From positions 1-5,266 of the forward strand of contig JAKAUH010000941.1 of assembly GCA_021818605.1 (NCBI GenBank): a stretch of DNA of 5,266 nt. The letters are read 5' to 3'. The stretch is from Planctomycetota bacterium. GTDB lineage: Bacteria > Planctomycetota > Planctomycetia > Isosphaerales > Isosphaeraceae. This document shows positions 1 to 4,282 of this stretch, piece after piece. The notes beneath the pieces are model-generated. The model made no database searches, was not told the origin of the DNA, and saw nothing but the letters and a program-made list of their open reading frames with translations. Numbering within the stretch: the first letter of the stretch is position 1; each line of letters starts with the position of its first letter. The translations under genes and the position numbers were made by a program.

Positions 1-376
1 GGGCAAAACAATTAGCCTGGGCGAGCTGTAGAAACATTATGGGCAAGAGGCCCGAGGAAGAAAGTGGCGCGTCGACTGGATTCGGCGCAACTCCTCGATT
101 GCCAACCGGAGACAGATGTCGATGAATACTCCGCATGCGCGTCCCGGACGATTCCATCAGGGTCCTCACGCGGGCGCCGTGCCGCCGGGTCAGGCGCGGG
201 CCCTGCACCGCCGGCAGGAACTGGAGGCGCACCAGCGCTCGTTTCGCCTGGGCGAGCCGTCCGCGAGCGGCGGGACCGGTAATTCGCAGGCTGACCTGGC
301 GCCGGTGCGGTTACGGCCGCGAGGATCGGCCTGACTACGGGGGAGATCGACTCTGAAACCCGCGGGCCTGCGCCCC
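1..376. other. Intergenic region downstream of tsaD, no confident gene
   Basis: This stretch lies beyond the 3' end of tsaD and reaches the window edge. A short open frame from base 2 runs to a TAG at 29-31 and could be the last nine codons of an upstream plus-strand gene (ending ISLGEL), but nine codons cannot be identified. Several overlapping short frames are open because the DNA is GC-rich. Only the one at 116-334 has a reasonable start signal and partly gene-like third-position composition; it is listed separately at low confidence. I see no tRNA, no strong hairpin and no U-rich terminator here. Confidence 0.6.
116..334 (+). CDS. Candidate small hypothetical protein, 72 aa, convergent with tsaD
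   Basis: I do not recognise this product. The ATG at 116 is preceded by GGAG at 108-111 with a short 4-nt spacer, and a second in-frame ATG lies at 122. The predicted protein is basic and rich in Arg, Pro, Gly and His, with no signal peptide, membrane segment or Cys cluster. Its centre (about residues 19-55) has very high G/C at third positions, as expected of a real gene in GC-rich DNA, but the first 18 codons do not. An overlapping frame starting with GTG at 64 also has an SD-like GAGG (53-56), so the reading frame is uncertain. It would end 42 bp from the convergent tsaD stop. It may be a chance ORF; conservation in relatives would settle it. Confidence 0.25.
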   Translation: MSMNTPHARPGRFHQGPHAGAVPPGQARALHRRQELEAHQRSFRLGEPSASGGTGNSQADLAPVRLRPRGSA

Positions 377-1441
377 TCACGGCTTGCGCCCCGGGCGGAC
401 GAGTCCGGCGGTGACGTCCGCATCCAGGTCGGCAACCTGTCCGGCGTGGAGCCTGGGCAGGGCGACGGCCGCCATGGCGGCGTTGTCGGTGCAGAGCGAC
501 GGCGGGGGGATAAAGAGGTCGACGCCCAGCCCGGCCGCCATCGCGGCGATCCGCTCGCGAAAGTGGGCGTTGGCGGCCACGCCGCCGCCGACGCCGAGGC
601 GCTTCAGGCCCGAGCGCACGAGCGCCTGGCGGGTCTTGGCGACCAGGACATCCACGACGGCCTCCTGGAAGCTGGCGGCCAGGTCGCCGAGGCCGGTCTC
701 GTCGAGCAGGACCTCGTCCGACCGCGCGTTCTGCCCGTGCAGGGCGTAGAGCACGGCGGTCTTTAGCCCCGAGAAGCTGAAGATCGGCCGGTCGTCGTGG
801 AGGAACGAACGCGGCAGCGCAAAGGCGCGCGGGTTGCGCCCGCGCGCCAGGCGTTCGAGCGCCGGACCGCCGGGATAGCCCAGTTTCATCAGGCTGGCGA
901 CCTTGTCAAAGGCCTCGCCAGCCGCGTCGTCGGTCGTGCCGCCCAGGAAGGTGGATTCGAGCGGGCTGTCGCAGCGATAGAGGCTCGTGTGCCCCCCCGA
1001 GACGACCAGGCCAATGCAGGGATAGACCTGCCGGTCGGGGTGCGCGAGCTGGCAGGCGTACAGATGGCCCTCCAGGTGGTCGACCGCGACGAGCGGAACA
1101 TCGAGCGCCAGCGCCAGCGCCTTGGCCGCCGTCAGGCCGACGATCAGGGCGCCGACCAGCCCGGGGCGGGTCGCCACGGCGATCGCGTCGATCTCGGCGA
1201 GCGCGACCCCCGCGCGGACGAGGGCCTCATCGATCATCGGCAGCACCTGGCGGACGTGGGCCCGCGAGGCGATCTCGGGCACGACGCCCCCATAGCGCTG
1301 ATGCAGGCCGACCTGCGACGCGACGACGCTCGACCGGACCCAGGGCACGCCCACATCGGGCGGCCGCGGACCCTCGATGACCGCGGCGGCCGTTTCGTCG
1401 CAGGTGGTCTCGATCGCCAGCAGGAGGTCCGTCTGCTCCAC
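377..1441 (-). CDS. tsaD: tRNA N6-adenosine threonylcarbamoyltransferase TsaD
   Basis: TsaD (also called Gcp, YgjD or Kae1-like) transfers the threonylcarbamoyl group from threonylcarbamoyl-AMP to A37 of tRNAs reading ANN codons. It forms t6A in the cytoplasm with TsaB and TsaE, neither of which is encoded here. The 354-residue length is normal for the family. Visible motifs are the N-terminal ASKHA nucleotide-binding segment IETTCDET (10-17), YGGVVPEIASR (50-60), the metal-binding pair H122 and H126 in DHLEGH, SGGHTSL (148-154), FSFSGLKTA (221-229), GGGVAAN (285-291) and the third metal ligand D319 in CTDNAAM. The start is GTG (complement of 1439-1441), with GAGG 10 nt upstream and an in-frame TGA only five codons upstream, so a much longer N-terminus is excluded. 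The loop after the first motif is Pro-rich (GPRPPDVGVPW) and, from memory, about seven residues longer than in E. coli. It lies 117 bp downstream of the co-oriented S41 protease gene, so cotranscription is plausible. Confidence 0.97.
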   Translation of the reverse strand: MEQTDLLLAIETTCDETAAAVIEGPRPPDVGVPWVRSSVVASQVGLHQRYGGVVPEIASRAHVRQVLPMIDEALVRAGVALAEIDAIAVATRPGLVGALIVGLTAAKALALALDVPLVAVDHLEGHLYACQLAHPDRQVYPCIGLVVSGGHTSLYRCDSPLESTFLGGTTDDAAGEAFDKVASLMKLGYPGGPALERLARGRNPRAFALPRSFLHDDRPIFSFSGLKTAVLYALHGQNARSDEVLLDETGLGDLAASFQEAVVDVLVAKTRQALVRSGLKRLGVGGGVAANAHFRERIAAMAAGLGVDLFIPPPSLCTDNAAMAAVALPRLHAGQVADLDADVTAGLVRPGRKP

Positions 1442-1558
1442 AGATGCGTCGCCTCAGAAGACCGGACAGGCCTCGACACAATGAGGACAGGCACCTCGGA
1501 CTCGCGGCGCCTGTCCCCATCTGATCGCGGCCTGCTTGTTCGGGTCGGTCGGCTCGGG
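1442..1558 (-). other. Protease-tsaD intergenic spacer / tsaD leader
   Basis: This 117-bp spacer separates the protease stop from the tsaD GTG. It carries the tsaD ribosome-binding GAGG (complement of 1452-1455), a 40-nt palindrome at 1481-1520 and an extra half-repeat at 1464-1471. There is no T-rich tract after the palindrome in the minus direction, so I see no classical intrinsic terminator. Readthrough from the protease gene into tsaD is therefore plausible. I found no convincing separate tsaD promoter. Confidence 0.6.
1481..1520 (-). repeat. 40-nt imperfect palindrome, possible REP-like element
   Basis: Read on the minus strand, ATGGGGACAGGCGCC (1520 to 1506) pairs with GGTGCCTGTCCTCAT (1495 to 1481) around a 10-nt loop. 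This gives a 15-bp stem in which 13 pairs are Watson-Crick and two are G-U wobbles. On the plus-strand transcript the wobbles become A-C mismatches, so the hairpin is stronger in the direction of tsaD transcription. A second copy of the half-site GGACAGGC lies at 1464-1471 (plus-strand reading), in direct repeat with 1485-1492. It could pair alternatively with 1509-1516, just upstream of the tsaD ribosome-binding site. The GGGGACAGGC core resembles, from memory, REP-type palindromes associated with REP-associated tyrosine transposases in several phyla; this is not verified. It could instead be an mRNA-processing or attenuation hairpin. Confidence 0.6.
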
Positions 1559-2998
1559 TCAGGCGGCCTTGGCCTTCGAGGCGAGCTTGCCGCGGATGAT
1601 CTCGAGCGCCTTGTCGAGCTGTTTGTCCACAAACGGTTCATTCGGCCGCTTCGCGGCGGGATGCTTCTGGTCCTGAGCAGGCTCGGCCTTCGCCTTGTCC
1701 CTGTCCTTCTCTTTGTCGCCGGCGGGTTCGGCCTGGTCCCCGTCCTTGGCGGGTTCCGACCTGACGGTTGGCGCCGGCGTATGACGGTGGCCGGCGGCGC
1801 GGTCGCGGTCGTGGCGACCGATCGCCCACTTGTGGTAGTCGACCGGGGTGAGCTTCACCTCGCAGCCGGGGTTGGGCGAGACGCCCCACTTGTCGGTGGC
1901 GCGGGCATTCTTGAAGCGGTGGATGTTCTCGCCCGAGGGGCGGTAGTAGCTGGCCACGGTGAGCTTCAAAACGCTGTTGCCGTCATCAAGCTCGAAGATG
2001 TTCTGCACCGAGCCCTTGCCATACGAGCGCTGGCCGACGATCGTGGCGCGGTGGTGGTCCTGGAGCGCGGCCGAGACGATCTCGGAGGCTGAGGCCGAGT
2101 TCTGGTTCACGAGGATGACCAGCGGCAGGTTATCGAACGGGCTGTCCCTGGAAGCGCTATAGGTCTTGGGCGCGGTGTTGCGCCCCTTGGTACTGACGAT
2201 CTCGCCGTGATCGAGGAACAGGTCGACGACCTCGATGGCCGCGCTCAACAGGCCGCCGGGGTCGTCGCGGAGGTCGAGGATCAACCCGCGCATCCCCTGG
2301 TCCTTCAGCTCGTCGAGCACCTTCTTGAGGTCGTCGGCGGTGGTGCGGACGAAGCTGGAGATCCGGACATAGCCGATCTTCCGGTCCTTGTCGATGAGGA
2401 AGTCCCACTGGTCGTCGGGCTTGCGATGGTCGCCGAGGATGCTGGGAACCTCGATGATGGCGCGGGTGATCGTGACGGTCTCGGGCTCCTTGATCCCCTC
2501 GTGCAGGACGGTCAGCTTGACGGGCGTGCCAGGCCGGCCGGTGAGGACCTCGACGGCCCGGTCGGGGCTCATGCCCTCGGAAGACTGGCCGTCGATCTCC
2601 ATGATCTGATCGCCGGCCAGGACGCCGGCCTCATACGCCGGCGTGCCGACCATCGGCGCCACAACGCGAAGGCGCTGGGTCTCGCGGTCGACATCGACCT
2701 GGATGCCGATGCCGCCGAACTTGCCCTCGAGCTGACGGCGGAACTGGGTCCAGTCGCTGGTGTTGATGTAGGTGGAGTGGGGGTCGAGTTGCTGGAGCAT
2801 GCCCTCGAGCGCGCTTTCGAGCAGCTCGCGGCGTGAGACGGGGCGGACGTAGTTGACCTCGACCTTCTCGACGGCGTCGACAAACAGGCCGTAGAGCTCC
2901 AGCATCTCGTCGCGGGGCTTGCCGCCGTAGCTGGCCTCCCAGGAGAAGAGGCCCATGGACGCGATCATCGCCAGGGCCAGATAGTTCCGTCGCGGCAT
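1559..2998 (-). CDS. S41-family C-terminal processing serine protease (CtpA/Prc-like)
   Basis: This is a PDZ-containing carboxyl-terminal processing protease, a family that trims or degrades envelope proteins from exposed C-termini. Of its 479 residues, a short hydrophobic segment at about 6-20 after MPRRN suggests a signal peptide or membrane anchor. An N-terminal helical domain with LQQLDPHSTYI (68-78) comes next, then a PDZ domain around 88-175 (FGGIGIQV, GTPAYEAGVLAGDQI) and the S41 core (IGYVRISSF 208-216; LILDLRDDPGGLL 239-251). The catalytic nucleophile is S303 in NSASASE, the general base K328 in SYGKGSVQ and the supporting residue Q332. The Ser-Lys spacing of 25 and Lys-Gln spacing of 4 match characterised Ctp proteases. 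The core ends near 395; residues 395-455 are a charged Lys/Asp/Glu/Pro/Ala linker before a predicted helix (456-479). The ATG is supported by GAGGAGGG (complement of 3008-3015) with a 9-nt spacer. It is divergent from the FAS1 gene and upstream of tsaD. Confidence 0.95.
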   Translation of the reverse strand: MPRRNYLALAMIASMGLFSWEASYGGKPRDEMLELYGLFVDAVEKVEVNYVRPVSRRELLESALEGMLQQLDPHSTYINTSDWTQFRRQLEGKFGGIGIQVDVDRETQRLRVVAPMVGTPAYEAGVLAGDQIMEIDGQSSEGMSPDRAVEVLTGRPGTPVKLTVLHEGIKEPETVTITRAIIEVPSILGDHRKPDDQWDFLIDKDRKIGYVRISSFVRTTADDLKKVLDELKDQGMRGLILDLRDDPGGLLSAAIEVVDLFLDHGEIVSTKGRNTAPKTYSASRDSPFDNLPLVILVNQNSASASEIVSAALQDHHRATIVGQRSYGKGSVQNIFELDDGNSVLKLTVASYYRPSGENIHRFKNARATDKWGVSPNPGCEVKLTPVDYHKWAIGRHDRDRAAGHRHTPAPTVRSEPAKDGDQAEPAGDKEKDRDKAKAEPAQDQKHPAAKRPNEPFVDKQLDKALEIIRGKLASKAKAA

Positions 2999-3056
2999 CG
3001 GCGAGTACCCTCCTCATCCGCCAGGCGCGGTCGTCTTACTCGGGGATCTTTATCAG

Positions 3057-3086
3057 AGTCTAGTCGATCGCTGGCAAGGCTGACAA
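3057..3086 (-). promoter_or_regulatory. Candidate sigma70-type promoter for the S41 protease gene
   Basis: On the minus strand, TTGTCA (complement of 3081-3086) is followed after 18 nt by TAGACT (complement of 3057-3062). The transcript would start near 3050, about 50 nt before the ATG. An overlapping alternative is TTGCCA (complement of 3072-3077) with GATAAA 17 nt later. Matches are partial, and promoter consensus in this probable lineage is poorly known to me, so this is a guess supported mainly by position. Confidence 0.3.
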
Positions 3087-3166
3087 GCGCACCGGGCCGG
3101 ACGCGGCGGACCCGGTCATTTCATCGGCTGTCCGCACTCACCCAGGCGCTCGATAGCGTGGCCGAC

Positions 3167-3201
3167 TTCCCCTGTCGATGAACCAACGGATCGACGGGGA
3201 A
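3167..3201. repeat. Inverted repeat, 12-bp stem with one bulge
   Basis: TTCCCCTGTCGAT (3167-3179) pairs with ATCGACGGGGAA (3190-3201) around a 10-nt loop (3180-3189), with only T3173 unpaired. It lies about 170 bp upstream of the protease ATG and 300 bp upstream of the FAS1 ATG. It has no adjacent T-tract, so it is not an obvious intrinsic terminator. It could be a protein-binding operator, a scattered repeat, or the remnant of a mobile element end. Confidence 0.45.
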
Positions 3202-3485
3202 TCCACGCGCAGGTGTCGTTGGCCGCGCCATCCACAGCATCGAGATCGTTGACGAGCGTGCCGGCGGGGCCGGCCTGTCGGCGGTGGGACCTTCGCCGCC
3301 TTCGAGCGGCGACGCGCACCGACCGCCGTCGGAATGGTTCTCGAAATCCGGCGGAAGTTCCTGGAAACGGCTCTGGACGCCCGCCGGCCTCGGCCTACAA
3401 CACCGGCGGCGAGGCAAGAGTTGAGTTGCTCACCCATCAAATTCAGCTCGTCCGAGGATTTAATGAACCGTTACGCATTTACCGT

Positions 3486-3490
3486 GGAGG
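3486..3490 (+). promoter_or_regulatory. Ribosome-binding site deciding the FAS1 start
   Basis: GGAGG lies 7 nt before the ATG at 3498 and is followed by a textbook signal peptide. The same frame is open back to an ATG at 3213, but that 95-residue extension is Arg/Pro-rich and would bury the signal peptide, so 3498 is chosen. Confidence 0.85.
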
Positions 3491-3497
3491 TAACATC

Positions 3498-3989
3498 ATG
3501 CGCAAGTTTCTGACTGCGTCCGCTCTCCTGATCCTGGCGGCCCCTGCGCTGGCTCTGGCCGGCGACAAGAAGGACATCGTCGACACGGCGGTCTCCGCCG
3601 AGAAGTTCAAGACGCTGGTCGCGGCGGTCAAGGCGGCCGGGCTGGTCGACACGCTCAAGGGCGAGGGGCCGTTCACGGTGCTCGCGCCGACCGACGAGGC
3701 GTTCGCGAAGCTGCCGGAGGGGACGCTCGACAGCCTGCTCAAGCCGGAGAATAAGGAGAAGTTGGTCGCGATCCTGAAGTACCACGTCATTCCGGCGAAG
3801 GCGATGGCCGCCGACGTGGTGAAGCTCGACGGCAAGTCCGTCAAGACGGCCGAGGGGAAGTGGGCGAAGATCGAGGTCAAGGACGGTCATGTGATGATCA
3901 ATGGAGCAAAGGTCGTCCAGGCGGATATCGAGTGTTCCAACGGCGTGATCCACGTCATCGACACCGTACTACTGCCGCCAGCCGAGTGA
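3498..3989 (+). CDS. Secreted single-domain fasciclin (FAS1) protein
   Basis: The product has 163 residues: a signal peptide (1 to about 21: basic MRK, hydrophobic Leu/Ala core, ending ALALA before GDKKD) and one FAS1 domain filling the remainder. FAS1 hallmarks are the N-terminal DIVDTAV (26-32), the H1 motif TVLAPTDEAF (60-69), the Y95-H96 pair in ILKYHVIP, and the C-terminal H2 motif GVIHVIDTVLLP (149-160). FAS1 domains are adhesion or matrix-type folds; bacterial single-domain versions are secreted or surface proteins whose ligands are mostly unknown. The mature protein is Lys-rich, with one cysteine (C146) and so no internal disulfide. No lipobox, membrane anchor or sorting signal is visible after the signal peptide. 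It starts with a strong ribosome-binding site, is divergent from the protease gene, and is followed by hairpins 53 bp after its stop. A specific biological role cannot be assigned from sequence. Confidence 0.95.
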   Translation: MRKFLTASALLILAAPALALAGDKKDIVDTAVSAEKFKTLVAAVKAAGLVDTLKGEGPFTVLAPTDEAFAKLPEGTLDSLLKPENKEKLVAILKYHVIPAKAMAADVVKLDGKSVKTAEGKWAKIEVKDGHVMINGAKVVQADIECSNGVIHVIDTVLLPPAE

Positions 3990-4042
3990 GGATTCCGGCG
4001 GTCCGACGGGGCTTCCGGGCTCTCCTATCGAACGCGAGGAAA

Positions 4043-4105
4043 CGTCCGCCCAGGGCCTGCCGCCCTGTGGCGGACGCCAGCGCCGCGGACGAACCGCGGC
4101 GCTGG
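4043..4105 (+). terminator. Two back-to-back GC-rich stem-loops, possible FAS1 terminator
   Basis: CGTCCGCCCAGGGC (4043-4056) pairs with GCCCTG-T-GGCGGACG (4062-4076) around the 5-nt loop CTGCC: a 14-bp stem with one T bulge. Immediately adjacent, CCAGCGCCGCGG (4077-4088) pairs perfectly with CCGCGGCGCTGG (4094-4105) around the 5-nt loop ACGAA: a 12-bp stem. They begin 53 nt after the FAS1 stop. Position and stability fit transcription termination or 3'-end protection, but no U-tract follows either stem, so a classical intrinsic terminator is not shown. A structured RNA or DNA-level repeat pair is the alternative. Confidence 0.45.
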
Positions 4106-4120
4106 GAGTGCTGTCGAGGA

Positions 4121-4152
4121 CGGGGATGTGGAAACGAAGCGCTGCATCCCCG
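4121..4152 (+). other. Third stem-loop upstream of the EF-G gene
   Basis: CGGGGATG (4121-4128) pairs perfectly with CATCCCCG (4145-4152); in RNA the stem can extend by two U-G wobbles and one G-C pair, leaving a 10-nt loop rich in A and G. It sits 15 bp after the tandem hairpins and 130 bp before the EF-G ATG, so it could belong to the 3' end of the FAS1 transcript or to an EF-G leader. No known riboswitch or ribosomal leader is recognised. Confidence 0.35.
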
Positions 4153-4282
4153 GCCATCGGTCGCTAAGCTGGAGGTCTGACGTCCCGCGGCGCAACGGCC
4201 GGGGACCGCTCCGCCCGTCGGCGGCCGCGGCCCGGACCAAGACGCCGCCCGGCCTCTGGCACTGGAGAGAGACGAGGCGACC

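Larger units (their letters stand above)
2999..3497. promoter_or_regulatory. Divergent intergenic region between protease and FAS1 genes
   Basis: This 499-bp region must hold the start signals of both flanking genes. It contains the protease ribosome-binding site (3008-3015), a weak protease promoter candidate (3057-3086), a 12-bp-stem hairpin (3167-3201), a smaller 7-bp hairpin (TCGCCGC at 3293-3299 with GCGGCGA at 3306-3312) and the FAS1 ribosome-binding site (3486-3490). A TTTAAT at 3459-3464 is a possible -10 box for the FAS1 gene, but no matching -35 box is visible. Open frames exist on both strands, but none has a recognisable protein or good start. At roughly 500 bp it is long for a simple promoter region. 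Confidence 0.5.
3990..4282 (+). other. FAS1 to EF-G intergenic region with successive hairpins
   Basis: This 293-bp gap contains no credible gene. Three stem-loops lie at 4043-4076, 4077-4105 and 4121-4152, described in separate entries. Bases 4153-4282 are GC-rich with only weak pairing and end in the EF-G ribosome-binding GAGG (4274-4277). I found no convincing promoter boxes for the EF-G gene, though one is expected if the hairpins end the FAS1 transcript. Confidence 0.5.

Noticed and set aside
1481..1520. Classical intrinsic terminator of the protease gene
   Set aside because: The stem is strong, but the sequence following it in the minus direction (TGTGTCGAGG) has no U-tract.
797..2092. 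431-codon open frame on the plus strand, opposite tsaD and the protease gene
   Set aside because: It crosses two genes with full motif support on the other strand and the gap between them. Its protein is Arg/Gly/Val-rich without recognisable domains, as expected of antisense shadows in GC-rich DNA.
2207..2836. 209-codon plus-strand frame rich in Asp, Val, Leu and Ala
   Set aside because: It lies wholly antisense to the protease PDZ and catalytic domains and is a codon-bias shadow.
3116..3319. 67-codon minus-strand frame in the divergent region
   Set aside because: It has no recognisable family, no good ribosome-binding site that I can see, crosses the 3167-3201 hairpin, and competes with other open frames of similar length.
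3213..3497. 95-residue N-terminal extension of the FAS1 protein
   Set aside because: It is in frame but Arg/Pro-rich, lacks a good start signal, and would place a signal peptide internally. GGAGG at 3486-3490 marks the ATG at 3498.
4216..4232. GC-only palindrome GGCCGCGGCC upstream of the EF-G gene
   Set aside because: Short G/C-only palindromes are expected by chance at this base composition.
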